In this document: piece after piece, positions 35,880 through 46,564 of the stretch
Position numbering within the stretch: position 1 is the stretch's first letter
How the letters are laid out: each line of letters opens with the position of its first letter
Assembly (NCBI GenBank): GCA_001414485.1
Contig: LLEY01000065.1
Span: 1 to 64,000 of the forward strand
Source: Calycina herbarum
Taxonomy: Eukaryota > Ascomycota > Leotiomycetes > Helotiales > Pezizellaceae
Direction: 5' to 3'
DNA length: 64,000 bases
Made by a program: the position numbers and the translations under genes
The notes under the pieces: generated by a model
What the model saw: the letters and a program-made list of their open reading frames with translations, nothing else
Databases searched by the model: none
What the model was told of the DNA's origin: nothing

Positions 35880-37250
35880 AAAATCATCTTCTTAGGATAG
35901 TAAGATAGGCGAGGTAAGCGAGGTAGGCGAGGTAGGCGGGAGAGGCGAGAGAGGCGAGGAAGGTAAGATAGGCGAGGTAGGTAAGGCAGGCGAAGTAGAC
36001 GAGGTAGTCGAGTTAGAAGAGCTGTCTACTCTAGCTTATAGAGTAGCTAGAGCTTCTGTATCTCAGCTACTATAAGGGGAGTCTTCCTCTCTTCTTATCT
36101 GTATTTTATTATATACTTGCTAAATAGTTCTCTTATTCTCGGTTAAGAGGCGTGTCCCTAAGTTCCTTAGTCTAAGCTAGCACCCTAGGTCGTCTAAGGC
36201 GTAAGGTCTACTATAATATAAGCACTTTAGCTTATACTATATATGTCGTAAACACGTAAGATAAAAGTCTTTAGAGTATTAAGTAGTACTATATAGACAG
36301 TACTATTAGTTCTTCCTATAGTTCCTTTAGTTATACCACCCCTAGTACTTAGAGTACTATGTAATTATAGAAACCTTAGGAAGAGGTTTAAAGAAGACTC
36401 TTCTACCGAGAAGAGATATTATGTCTAGGATAGTATAGCTATCCTAGGCTTCTTTCTCTTTAAAGAAGACAGTTTAGGAAGTATAAAACAGCTTATCTAA
36501 TAATAAGATCCTTATTATATTAACTTTTATAAAGGCTATTCTAATTCGTTTCTTAATTACTATAGCTACTACTTTAGAAGTAGTAGAGACAAAGGTTAAT
36601 ATAATTACTCCTTTTTCGTTAATCTCGATAGCTTTAATACTTCGAGGTATCTCTAATAAGTGGTATACTACCTAGTTTTATAAGGTCTTAATCTTAGCTA
36701 TAGAGAATAGCGTTTATATAAATACCTTCTTTATCGATAATAGAGCTTCTAAGGTAGCCTCGTTTTTTAATATAATAGCGAAACTAGAGCTAACTAAGAG
36801 AACCTCTTATATAAGCTCTTTATAGTCTATCTTTGGATTATAGAGAGTAAGAAAGATAGCTAGAGTAGAATATTTCCTTTTTAGGGAATTAGAGAGTAGT
36901 CGGATAAAGACTCTAAGGTCTAGTTTAGCTAAAGAACCCTTATTCTTATCCTTCTATAGCTTTAAAGTACTAGTAGAGAGAGAGAGAGAGTAGAGTATTG
37001 TTACTAGTATGCTTTTAGGCACTAAGGCACCTTTTATAGTCTATATATATAAAAGATTTTCAGCTAAGCCTAGAGAGGGAGAAGGAGTCGTAGATAGCGT
37101 AGGGCCCCCTCTATATATAATAGAGGAGGTTTCTAAGATTAAGGGTAGTAGGGAGGGTGTCCCTAAGGTATATGCTTAGTAGAATAGTAGGCTAATATCA
37201 GTAACTTAAGTATAAAAGGCTCAGAGGTAGAGAAGAAGGTTAGAAGGGGC
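35880..37250 (-). pseudogene. LINE ORF1 relic with zinc knuckle and TSP repeats
   Basis: On the minus strand a segment reading CLRHI-YKLKC-like (C-x4-H-type spacing, then Cys) near 36190-36260 matches the knuckle of Tad1-type ORF1 proteins, which bind element RNA. Just downstream, 35900-36020 encodes a run of Thr/Ser-Ser-Pro triplets. The frame is broken by RIP. The start is uncertain. Confidence 0.6.
35900..36020 (-). repeat. 9-bp tandem repeat (GGCGAGGTA-type) within LINE ORF1
   Basis: About a dozen imperfect units of GGCGAGGTA / GGCGAGAGA occur in a row. On the coding (minus) strand they read as Thr-Ser-Pro or Ser-Ser-Pro triplets, giving a proline-rich linker. Period three codons, in frame. 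Confidence 0.65.
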
Positions 37251-38121
37251 TTTATTAAGAGTAGTACTTAGGTAGTAATCTACAGCTTCTACAGTTCCTC
37301 CGAAGAAGGTTTGGCCTATAGTACTACGCTTAAGAGCTTTAGAAGTTGCTAAGACAAAGTGTTATTATATATTTAGAAGGGGGGGGATTAGGCGCCCTCC
37401 CCCTTTTCCTAGGTCTCTTCTCAGAGGCGTAGGTAAGGCCGGAGGCCTCCTAAGGGAGGTTTCTATGGAAGGAAATCGGCTTATTAAGTGCGAGTAGATG
37501 AGAGCGAGTGATTTAGAACAAAAAATTCGATCTACGAAAAAAGGTGTGTGTGCCGAGGAATGAATAGATCACCACGTTTCCGAGCCACCATTATTCAACC
37601 TCACTAAATGAAAACAGTAGCAGGCAAACCAATCCCAGGAAGAGGTCAAAACAATTATTCTACAAACTCTAGAATACATTTATTCTGATGTATCGAGCCT
37701 TCAAACAAAATCTGTCTGTGGAAGCAAGGTTAGTACTCGACATTTTTGTTTTAGGCTGGTGACAGTGTTGGGAGCCAAAAATCATAGGAGCCTTACCGTA
37801 GCGGTGTTGAGTCCTAAAGATGTCTCGACTTGACCCTAACCCGTTGTATCATCAAGCTCTGACCTATTTGCCGCCCTGCTGGACCTACTTCCCCGTTGGC
37901 TTTAAAATCCTTACACGGATCCTTCTTTCTTGACGACACCATGTGTACGGTTCGACCTGGCAAATCCCGTAGTATAATGTTTCCATTTGCACAGTGTGAC
38001 TAGAGTAGAGGGTTAGGGACAGCATTTCTAGTATTAGAAGAACTAAGAAAGGGATTGTTATTAATAGTTTCTTAAATTAAATAGTGCTAAAGAATGTTAC
38101 GGAGTTGGAGGATCTAGGGAT

Positions 38122-38157
38122 AGATCAAGGGAGAGATCAAGGGAGAGATCAAGGGAG
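38122..38157. repeat. Three 12-bp tandem units (AGATCAAGGGAG)
   Basis: Three exact units in a row are followed by a decayed fourth (AAATCAC...). It lies in unmutated intergenic DNA. Confidence 0.85.
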
Positions 38158-38668
38158 AAATCACAAGCAGCACGGCACGTGCGTGCTGCGGGAATCCTGT
38201 ATTTAAGCTCTCGTTCCTCTGGGACTCTCTTCTTTCCTCACTTTGTTGTTCGCTCAATATAGCAGTTTCCGTTTAACTCCGTATTCATCACAGCAAGCAG
38301 TGGTTCACTCCACACGGTTACAAATAATTCATCCTTGCCGCAATCCACAAGAGGGCATTCATGACGGAAGGCCTTGCCTGTGCGCCCTCGTCTAGTCTTC
38401 AAAATCATTGTCGTCCTAATCAAAGTAATCGCGAGGAGGCATGTAATTCCACTGCTCCAAAATCCTACTCTAGTTTTCGTTCCACGGGGCCGGGCCATGA
38501 GGTTGGTACTATGGCTACATGCTGAGACGCGCTTCATCGATTCTTCATTAACTAGGTCTCTCCACTGAAAAGCCCCATATTCCAAACCCTATCCTGCAAC
38601 TTAGGGAGGTACTAGACATCACCAACACAGTAAGAGATAATTTCAATAAATGTATAGTTCTGTATAAT

Positions 38669-38777
38669 CATGGTGATCAATTTGAGCGAGGTGGTCGCGG
38701 TAATAACTAAGCGGAGTGATCAAGTTAGGCGAGGTGGTCATGGTGATCAAGTTAAGCGAGGCGGTTGCAGTCATCAA
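38669..38777. repeat. Imperfect tandem repeat of about 36 bp, three units
   Basis: Units share GTGATCAAGTTAGGCGAGGTGGTC with small changes (start of copies near 38672, 38715 and 38751). No coding role is seen. Confidence 0.6.
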
Positions 38778-39268
38778 ACTTACTAGTCAAGAGGCTGAAG
38801 GTTGTGAAGTGAATGTGGTGGCATGCAGAGAGTAATAATACTATTATCCTGACAGTACTGCTGAAATATGCGACTCGCCGCTATCAAGTCCGTCGGGTCC
38901 ACTGCTCCCGAGATTTTAGCATAGCGTCTTGAGGTGACACGTTAGTGGCGTAATGCCCTAAACCGTCTAAACCCGGTGCTAGGGTTCGTGACATGTATTT
39001 TCCTTGGCGTTGGCCGTCTGGCCATTCCTGGTGCCGAGCGGCATGATACTTTGCAGCAAGATAAATGTATTCATCACAAGTCTTGTGGCTATTCCAAAGG
39101 TGTCTCATCGACGACCGGATCTCCCATACAACAGCAATCTTCCCAGAAACCTCCCATCTGACCCAAATCTCCAAGGGAGGGGGTCGTTTGCCCTTTTCTC
39201 CCTTTCCCTTTGGCTTCAGGTCGTCTAAGGCGCAACTAAGAAGAAGAAGAACCCGCAAAATCTCAGTC

Positions 39269-41662
39269 TCATCTACCCGAAGGCACGGGAGCTACATATA
39301 AAACCTCAAAGAACAACTTCTCGAGGGCTTTTAGCAAAGATGGCTCGAGCCTGCCACCAAGCGTTTTGTTGAATTTTGACCTCACCCTGATCCTAGTCAG
39401 GAGCTCACGTTCTTCTTCAACCGTGAGAATGGGAATTTTAGGTGTTTGGACTTGAACGCTCTCTAAGTTTCTCGCAAGCTGCTCAATTGATACGATGCCT
39501 GCTAGAAAGTCAGCATCGAGGGATTGCGATAAAACGTTCATAATTAGCTTACCGCAATCACGGATAGATCCTATTTCCAATTTTAGATACGATGGATGGT
39601 ATAGGACATAAGTAATTGGGGGCGAACGTACGAGGGTGACAGGAATTGAGCTTTTCCAGTAACATGAACTGCTCGCGCGCATGCTCATCAAGTTTGTCGA
39701 TTTTAGCCCAGAGAGTAACTTCCGACCGCTCTTCGATCCAGATGTGGTTCATGGTGGCCTTGTACATGAGCTGAGCGAGACGTTTGGGCTTTATGACTTG
39801 AGAAGCTTATTTCAGTTAGTAACCCTTGCATAGTAATGGATAGGCACACTTTCCTTGAACAATGATATCCTCAGGTCCCTGAGTAGAGTTTCCAGAGTCA
39901 ATAAGGGTTTCAAATTCTTCTGATTGTCCCAGGTGAGCGATTCTGACTTGCTTCACATATAGCCAGACTCGGCGGGGTGGGAGGCGAAAATAGAGATCAA
40001 TTAGAAGCAAGCGATTCCGTTGGCGGATGGACTCGTCGACGCCTTGGGACCAAGAATCAATCTTGACTCGTAACTTCCACATCAGGCGAGCTTGGTTCAC
40101 ATCCTCGAAAAGACTTTGCATCGAACCGCCTTAAAGTAAGGTAAGTATATGAAAAACACAGCGAGGTATTCTAATGGGGTTAATTTACCTAGACACTTGT
40201 AGAGTTGCATGAGCTTATTATCGGTATCCGGTTTTGTGTCATCTTTGCTAATCATTTGAGAAAATAATCTTCTCATTTTGAGTATATTGAATCTAGCACC
40301 TTCGTAATCTCGCACCTCAGGAGTAGGTAGCTCCTTCCAGACAGGTTCTTTCTTGGATCCTAAGGATTTTGATACTGCTCCCAGCCGCTTCAGAAACGCC
40401 AGTCGAAGATCAGTGTCATCACCTATGATTACATTCCACGGCGAGGTCAGGTGCGCTTCCAGGGTCCGAGAGAAGCTGTCCTTCGTTCCAAAGACGACTC
40501 TGGAGCAGATATAGGCATTTTGAAGGAAGATTGCATTGATGGTGTGAACCTGCTGGGTATGGATAGGGAAGTACTTGAAGCAGAAGCTGTGGTTCTTCCT
40601 TGAGTTCCCATTTTCGCTCGGGTTGAGCAGCACTCGGCCATCGACAATCTCACTATAGTTGTTTTGCGCCTTGGTGATGGGAAGGTCTGAGAGCAATGAT
40701 TTCACCTCCCCTTTATAGACGTCGCCCACTGTTATGGAGTGCCAGATGTCTCGTTCCGCTTTAATTGTGGGGTCCGCATCCTCTTCTGGCACGGGTAGCA
40801 AGAAGCTTCTCAGGACGATCATCAACTTGGGGGATATGGGTGCAAATTCGTGGAGGGGGGTATAAGAGGCCGCCTCTAAATTGCTACTGGTTTTGTCGGT
40901 CACAAAGGCAAACGGCCCTTCGAAGATGTTATAGCTGTTATCTGTGAGGATGAACTCATCGCTAGGATCGGATGGTGTGCAGATGGCCATATACATAGAT
41001 TGAGCATGTAAAATAAACCACATTGCATCGTCCGCATACATGTGCTTTGGTAGTTCCTTAATCCACGCCTTTTCAGAATCCATATGCACTTCCATTATTG
41101 TCTTCAGGTTATTGAACCACACATCCATCGGCCGCTTGAACCCTTTCTCTTTCATATATTCCCACAACAACTCTCGGTCATCCGCATCGTAGCCCTCCGT
41201 GACGTCGTGATAAAAGCGTTGATGAAACGTCGATCCGCGATACTTGAGCAGGAACAGGAATTTGCGAATGAGATCTCTCTCCTGGCGTGTGAGCCAGAGC
41301 CCCTGCTCTTTCTCCTCAAATGCCTTGGTGATCTTGCGAAAGACAGCGCTAGCTTGGCATTCCATCCCGGAGAACATTCGCTCTATCTCCTGTTGCTCAG
41401 AGAATGACTTACTTGTGTCTCGGTACATGTCCATTTTACCGAGAATGCGGTCTACCCGTGCCTCGCATAGGGTAGGTGTTTGTGCGGACAAATCGAGAGT
41501 ATTGACCACACGGTCGCCACGGTACATCCTCTTCTCGTCCTTGCGATTTGGACGCTGTTGATTCTTTTGGTCATTCTTCCGTGGCTTGTAAGTATGAGAG
41601 AAGTTTCTGAGAATGAATTGCGGTACAAAGTGTTGGTACTGGGTGCGAGTGGTTTCCGCCAT
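39269..41662 (-). CDS. DUF4238-family protein, spliced
   Basis: Exon 1 (41662-40189) starts MAETTRTQYQHFVPQFILRN; QHFVPQ.-LRNF at residues 10-20 is the hallmark of DUF4238. A region around residues 205-265 (MYADDAMWFILHAQSM, then FILTDN) matches the family's later block (F.TSDNP type). Intron 1 (40188-40130, 59 bp) has donor GTAAAT and acceptor TTTAAG and keeps frame. A later intron ends at 39806 and has a perfect TACTAAC branch site (39821-39815); its donor is unresolved (GTGCCT fits the phase but gives a short intron). Intron 3 (39631-39571, 61 bp, GTACGT...TAG) again keeps frame. The last exon ends at 39269. Without the middle intron, translation stops at 39816. Biochemical role unknown: DUF4238 proteins are widespread and uncharacterised. 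No signal peptide or clear membrane segment. Confidence 0.75.
39571..39631 (-). other. Last intron of the DUF4238 gene
   Basis: Donor CTC|GTACGT, acceptor AAATAG|GAT. One base before and two after give an Arg codon, and the frame continues to the stop at 39269. Confidence 0.6.
40130..40188 (-). other. Intron 1 of the DUF4238 gene
   Basis: Donor AG|GTAAAT, branch-like CTTAC, acceptor TTTAAG|GC. The exon phases match (one base plus two), so the joined frame continues as ...LGGSMQS. Confidence 0.7.
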
Positions 41663-42678
41663 GGTGAAAAGTTCCTAATCTTCAGACTTAAGAAGAAAAA
41701 GTGTTGGTTTCACACAAGGACACCACTCGAGTAGTGTGTACACACAAATGCAGATAGAAACAGTATTCTGATGATACGGTTGATGAAATTGATGATTCTC
41801 TTTTCCACAGAAGACGTCGACATGTAGATGTTTGCTTCCCCGCTATTACGAATGTGGATTCGCCACCCACGTGATGTCTCTAATTTTTAAGTAGGATTAT
41901 TCTTCACGAGGCTGAGAAGTCAAGCCAACCAACCGGGTTATGTGACTCATTCCCGAATCACAGATGCCAACATGCCAACGCATCTAACAACATATAGATG
42001 CGCCTCTCCACGGCCCGCCCCTCTTGGCTTCCTTCCACTTCCCATTCTGCGCAACCATGTTCTCGTACAAGGAGACTCGGACTGCAATGTGTTGGTGTAA
42101 GACTTGCGATGCGCGGGTGTAATGTGTGGGAGTTAAGAAATGCAATCCTTTCCATGAGGCTACCCCATGGAATCTGTCGAGCGGGAAGATGGCCCAATTC
42201 TCTACACTCTAGCCAGCTTTTTTAGTGACAATAATCCTGCCCTCTCATTTATTTCGTGGTGCGCTCATTCCTAAATCGCTCACCGAATTCTGTTGCATAT
42301 CTGGTCTGGCAAGATGTGCATTCTTCCCTGAAGAATGTGCCAAAGTCTACATAGCAATTAATTTATTTTTGACAGGGTATGCCAAGCCACCACCAAACTA
42401 TCACCGTCTAGGTTGCATGGGACGGAAGAGTGCATACCGAGAAGCTACAGACTGAGGAGCAGTGGTGGTGCACTCCAAGCCACCACCAATTCATCTCAGC
42501 CAGTCTATTGTTATTCCATCTACTCTAGGTGCGCACTGGTCTAGCCCATCAATCCAGTGGAAAACAATTCCTTCTCCACACTCTACTGGCCACCCACTTA
42601 ACCTGAGCCCTGGAGCTTACCGGGGTTAGCCTTGGCCCACCGCCAGCTGCATCTCACCATGCCTATCACTTTTGCGAA
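41663..42678. other. Non-RIP spacer between the DUF4238 gene and the phosphorylase-domain pseudogene
   Basis: The DUF4238 promoter should be in the first few hundred bases. No convincing gene is seen: short frames on both strands overlap one another and have no known motif. No RNA gene recognised. The missing N-terminal half of the pseudogene to the right is not recognisable here. Confidence 0.45.
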
Positions 42679-43379
42679 TCTGAGGATATTAAGGATATTA
42701 AACTCGGTGACGTTGTAATAAGCCTACATTCCAAGTCTTCTGAAGATGTCGTACAGTATGGTTTTGGGAAATCAGTTCAAGGAGGGAAGTTCCTCTGCAC
42801 AGGATTCCTTAACAGACAACCGGGTATTTTGCGTTCTGCAGTTGGTGCCCTTAAAGCCCGTCACGCATCAGACGGGCATAGACTTGCAGACCACCTATTC
42901 AAGATCTTCGCCAATCCACGTTTAGCTACAAAATACCAGTACCAGGGTGTAAGTAAGGATCGACTTTTCAAAACGGATATCGTTCACCGGGAGGGTAAAA
43001 GCACATGTAAAGATTGCTGTGGTGTCCTTAATGCTAATCTTGTAGAGCGGAAGGAACGACCTAACATATTTCCTGTGCTTCACTATGGAACCATTGGATC
43101 GGCAGATCGAGTAATGAGAGACTCTGCCTTGAGAGATGAGTGAGCAAGGAAGGAGCATATCATATGCTTTGAAATGGAAGCGGCCGGTAAGTTTGAGATT
43201 ATTCTCTCGAAGCTTAGAGTCTAACCTAATGTCGCCTAGGTTTGATGGACTCGTTCCCCTGTATAGCAATTCGGGGCATCTGCGACTACGCTGATTCACA
43301 CAAGAACAAAAAATGGCAGCCATATGCAGCAGCATTCATACTAGTGTTGATTCAGTTTTTTAGATGCATTTGGAAGTAA
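42679..43379 (+). pseudogene. C-terminal half of a purine nucleoside phosphorylase-like (PNP_UDP_1) domain of fungal NLR type
   Basis: The frame reads IKLGDVV (42697-42717), VQYGFGKSVQGGKF, then KYQYQG...LF, a C-x2-C pair (CKDCC) and VLHYGTIGSADRVMRD. These are the conserved blocks of the nucleoside-phosphorylase domain at the N-terminus of many fungal NACHT/NB-ARC proteins. After an in-frame TGA (43141-43143) the same frame goes on with CFEMEAAG. Intron 43187-43239 (GTAAGT, CTAAC, CCTAG) follows, and then [20 protein letters not shown] and KKWQPYAAA, stopping at 43379. The N-terminal start, the first catalytic part and all downstream NACHT and repeat domains are missing. Family members usually act in self/non-self recognition or heterokaryon incompatibility. 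RIP did not cause the stop in an obvious way. The fragment is almost surely non-functional. Confidence 0.85.
43187..43239 (+). other. Intron within the phosphorylase-domain pseudogene
   Basis: 53 bp with donor G|GTAAGT, branch TCTAACC and acceptor CCTAG. It splits the codon for the Gly of EMEAAG. Exact joining restores the family motif on both sides, which supports the gene identity. Confidence 0.85.
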
Positions 43380-43745
43380 CAATAATCAGAATCCACGGTC
43401 TAGCTGTACATGTGACAAATGGAATGTCGCCATGGTAGTTATGTTGTGTAACTACAACTTTACACCTTCGTCCAATGACCGAGTGACACATAAGCTCCCA
43501 AGAACTCTATGAGGTGTCTACAACATCTATATAATATAGAAGTCAATGGCGCTCAAGAGTGGGAATGCCTTGATTCACGCGAAGACTACTCGCTGATAAC
43601 TAGCAAGAGGTGATTCATTGCTACTGACTTCCATTATATTACGCCGAGAATACGAGTTACTTTAGCTACGATTTATATCAAGAAAGTTTTACTCTATGCA
43701 TCTGCATACTAACTTCGCTAATTAACTCTTAGACAAGATCTGCCA
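43380..43745. other. Spacer before the small ORF
   Basis: Normal dinucleotide use. No gene, RNA or repeat recognised. The 60 bp before 43746 are AT-rich and could hold a promoter, but no definite element is seen. Confidence 0.4.
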
Positions 43746-43967
43746 ATGTCACCAAGTCAAAACGACAAATCCAGCGGCCTCTTTATTGTCATTATAATAG
43801 CACTTGTATATGCTATTGTTCTTGGCCGTTCCGAACCCCCCGATACGGATCCTCCCGAACCCAAACGTAAATGCCATAGCTGTGGAAGAACCATTCGTAG
43901 GAAGGAAGGTCCAAAGGGAATTAAAATTCTCGCAAATGAACGACCGCTGGTCTGCGACTGTCCATAA
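43746..43967 (+). CDS. Small putative membrane protein with a Cys-rich (zinc-ribbon-like) tail
   Basis: A 73-codon frame. Residues 11-27 (GLFIVIIIALVYAIVLG) are a plausible single membrane segment. Then come an acidic/proline linker (EPPDTDPPEP) and a tail with CHSC and, 27 residues later, CDC. CxxC...CxC could bind one zinc ion, as in zinc ribbons, which would face the cytosol or nucleus depending on topology. I do not recognise the family. Against it: the frame is short, an overlapping minus-strand frame of 74 codons exists, and there is no flanking operon logic in a fungus. The ordered hydrophobic-linker-Cys layout is what suggests a real gene or an exon of one. Confidence 0.35.
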   Translation: MSPSQNDKSSGLFIVIIIALVYAIVLGRSEPPDTDPPEPKRKCHSCGRTIRRKEGPKGIKILANERPLVCDCP

Positions 43968-45476
43968 GTTCATGATTTATGAGATGAACAAGAGGGAGAT
44001 GAAGGGGGTTGAACTAGGTTTTGTAGTGCATACCTCTCTAAGCACTGTATATTAGTCTCGTATGAGCCTCCTGTTTGATTAGATGATGTAGCGATGTAAG
44101 CTTCTGCTAATACTAGCGTAACAGGCGCTTGTAGTACTTCGTCTTGTGGACAAACACCCGCCTTCATCTCATCGACTTTCGGAACGGTTGATTGAGCAGG
44201 GGGCTTTCCGTTCTTTTGAGCATCGCCTATGTGAACGACACCATAGACGGTATAGGGAAGGACATACTCTCCATCTAATACTCTTTACTACGGTCAGACA
44301 CTTTGAGTTTCAGGGGGATATGAGAGCTTGGAAGGATCAGGGGCTGAATTGTAAAGAACGCTAAAGTAAATGTTGTGCTAGATTGTGAAGGTTTTTGATT
44401 TCTGAAGAAAGAGTAAATATGGCTGTATTTTGTAACCAGCTTGGGCTTAACCCTGAGCTTTGACCACCCCCTGTACATAAATACTTGCACCGCTTGGAAC
44501 TCTTCCTTCTTTGCATCAATCTAATCATTACCCTGACATAGATCAACTGGATCACCTGACTTCATGTGTTTATGTCTACTTTTACTTCTGTCTCCTTTGC
44601 TCTGATCCTCTGCTTGATTTATTGTTTTATCTACTATTTGATCAGCTGTATGATCACTGATATCAATCACTCGTTTGGTATCACTTGTTCAAAGCGCTAC
44701 CATAGCACATTCCACTCATTTGTCAAGCATTCACTCCTTATATATAGACCTAGCTAGCCTACCTCTTAAAAATCCAATCAATTCTCCATGACCTTCAGCA
44801 CACCATATCCTCTAAACCCAATATGATGTTTTTTTGCGGATTAAGTTAAACGATATACTGGTGTCCCTATGGTCACATGCTGCTCCGGCATCCCACAGGT
44901 CAGTTTCTATGCTCAAACGGCGCCAAAGGTCTCCGTCTACACATCGTAGGCGCATTATATATTATATCACAAGTTTAATATCTAGACTTTATCAAGCCAA
45001 CATGGCAAATAGTACATGTCACGTGGGGAAAGCCAACCCGGCCATTTTCCTTCTCATCAATCACGCACAGTACAAATACTACTGACATCCGTGCCCTCAA
45101 GCCAGTTCGAAAGTTAATCCTCGAAGTTGATGACAATTTGTGAATCATTGGGGAAAAGCTTTTTATTGCCCGCCAGGATATTGCGCCATTGTCTGGCTGT
45201 TTTTGCAGCGATGGTGGAAGCGGGTTTGACTGGATACGCCTGGTTTTCGCGACATCCGGGGTGCTTATTCAGCTGACGAGTTGTTTCGTTTAATGTCTAG
45301 ATGGAATCTCTGTAGTTCTATTAGAAAAAGTACTTTGCTAGCAAAATGGCACACCGGTTTTTTTGAGTGATCTTTTCGCGAGTCAGGAATCGACGTAAGA
45401 TCTCTGAAACAATTCCTATAAGCCATTGGGGAGGCCTGACAGGTTCACGATATCGTGTGGTGAACGTTTGCCAAGG
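43968..45476. other. Non-RIP spacer right of the small ORF
   Basis: Several short frames on both strands (for example 44146-44364, 44566-44757, 44834-45085 on plus) have no recognisable motif; the one at 44566 is hydrophobic only because of pyrimidine-rich sequence. CACGTG occurs near 45020. CA/TG content is normal until about 45600. Confidence 0.45.
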
Positions 45477-45770
45477 CTTGCAGAAAATTGGCTACTAACC
45501 TAATCCGTCAGATTCCGGCAGAATTGCCAAAATCTTGAGACTGGCAGAAAAAGCCGCTAACCTAATACGGCAGAATCGGTAAATATTAAGACTGGCAGAA
45601 AAAGCCGCTAACCTAATCCGGCAAATACGGCAGAATCGGTAATTTTTAAGACTAGTAGAAAAAGCCGCTAACCTACTTCGGCAGAGCCCGGTAGAATAAG
45701 TAAGTTTTAAAACTAGTAAAAAATTCTACTAACTAAATTCGGCTTAATTCAGTAGAATTTCTAGCTAGAG
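45477..45770. repeat. Tandem repeat of about 51-64 bp, five units, increasingly RIP-mutated
   Basis: Units begin at about 45477, 45541, 45592, 45652 and 45713 with CTGGCAGAAAAAGCCGCTAA and share CTAACCTAATCCGGCA and GAATCGGTAA. Start words read CTTGCAGAAA, CTGGCAGAAA, CTGGCAGAAA, CTAGTAGAAA, CTAGTAAAAA: the TG and CA sites disappear stepwise from left to right. The array sits exactly on the border between the gene island and the RIP block. Confidence 0.8.
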
Positions 45771-46564
45771 TAACTTCTTTATTTTTTCTAGTATTTTATA
45801 CTATCTAGTAGAGAAGACTACTAGTTATTATATATATTATAAGTTATAAGCTACTTTATATAATTAAAAGACTAGTATAATTCTAAAGATAAAAACTAAA
45901 GAGAGAAGAGTAGAGCTCTACTCTTTATATAGTAAATATATATAACGAGTTCTAGTTATCGTAGTAACTAAGGTTATTTAACTAGGTCTCTTTCTAGAGT
46001 CTAACCTGTTATAGTATAGTAATAAAGTAAAGTATATATACTAAATACTATAAAGCGTACTTCGTATTACAGGTTATAAGTAACTTATTTAATTAAAAGA
46101 CTAGTTTATTATAAGAAGAAAATACTAAAGTTTTACTTAAGATCTAATCTATTATACTTCGACACCTACGCCGAAGCTAGACTACTCTGGTATAGCCGCT
46201 CTATAGCGGGCGGTTAGAACCGAGTATAAATAAATTAATTAAATTAATTAATTAATTAGAATTCGACTTATAAAAGCAGTCTTATAGAGCGATAGTTAGA
46301 GTAATAAGCGAAGTAGAAGAATATAAATAAGAACTATAAAACTATTATATAAAAGATCTCTAATATTTATTATATAATCTAATACCGTAGAAAGTACTTC
46401 TATCGACAGATATCTAATATATTAATATAAGTAATAATAAATATTTTTATATCGAAGAACGAGTATATTCTAAATAAGCTAAGGTAATATTAGATAATAG
46501 TAATATTTCTTAAACTATACTAAAAGTCTCTTACTAAAACCTTATAAGACTATAATTAGAAGCG
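45771..46564. other. Unassigned RIP-degraded DNA
   Basis: It has a run of TTAATTAAATTAATTAATTA-type words near 46226-46255 and a GC-rich knot TAGCGGGCGGTTAG near 46200. No gene or element end recognised. Confidence 0.35.

Larger units (their letters stand above)
31714..37552 (-). mobile_element. Tad1-type LINE (non-LTR retrotransposon), 5.8 kb, RIP-inactivated
   Basis: On the minus strand the order is: a GC-richer 5' leader near 37300-37552; ORF1 with a zinc-knuckle remnant near 36190-36290; a Thr/Ser-Pro repeat tract; ORF2 with endonuclease-like region, reverse transcriptase (YADD at 33732-33743) and RNase H (NSSYLDNKN, normally DGSYLDNK, near 32800-32845). A (TAAA)n-type tail lies at 31714-31736. 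It is flanked by CCGAGGAATAAATA (31700-31713) and CCGAGGAATGAATA (37553-37566), a 14-bp target duplication with one RIP-type difference. RNase H plus tail is the Tad1 layout. The 5' leader keeps CA/TG and is not much affected by RIP. Confidence 0.9.
37567..39268. other. Non-RIP spacer between the LINE and the DUF4238 gene
   Basis: Dinucleotide use is normal. Two minus-strand frames (38238-38585, 115 codons; 38884-39258, 124 codons) have no recognisable domain, and overlapping frames on the other strand are nearly as long, so neither is called as a gene. Two small tandem arrays are listed separately. No RNA gene was recognised. Confidence 0.45.

Noticed and set aside
37940..37970. GGTTCGACCTGG as a possible tRNA B box
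   Set aside because: No matching A box, acceptor stem or anticodon arm at the right distance.
38238..38585. Minus-strand 115-codon frame
   Set aside because: No recognisable motif. Another reading frame over the same bases looks equally protein-like, and no splice partners were found.
38122..38777. Direct repeats as a CRISPR array
   Set aside because: Units are adjacent without spacers, and the DNA is fungal.
38884..39258. Minus-strand 124-codon frame after the DUF4238 gene
   Set aside because: It could be a further exon or a small gene, but several overlapping plus-strand frames are present and no family is recognised.
44566..44757. Hydrophobic 63-codon frame resembling a membrane peptide
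   Set aside because: Hydrophobicity follows from pyrimidine-rich DNA (TCT, TTT, ATT codons); no conserved feature.
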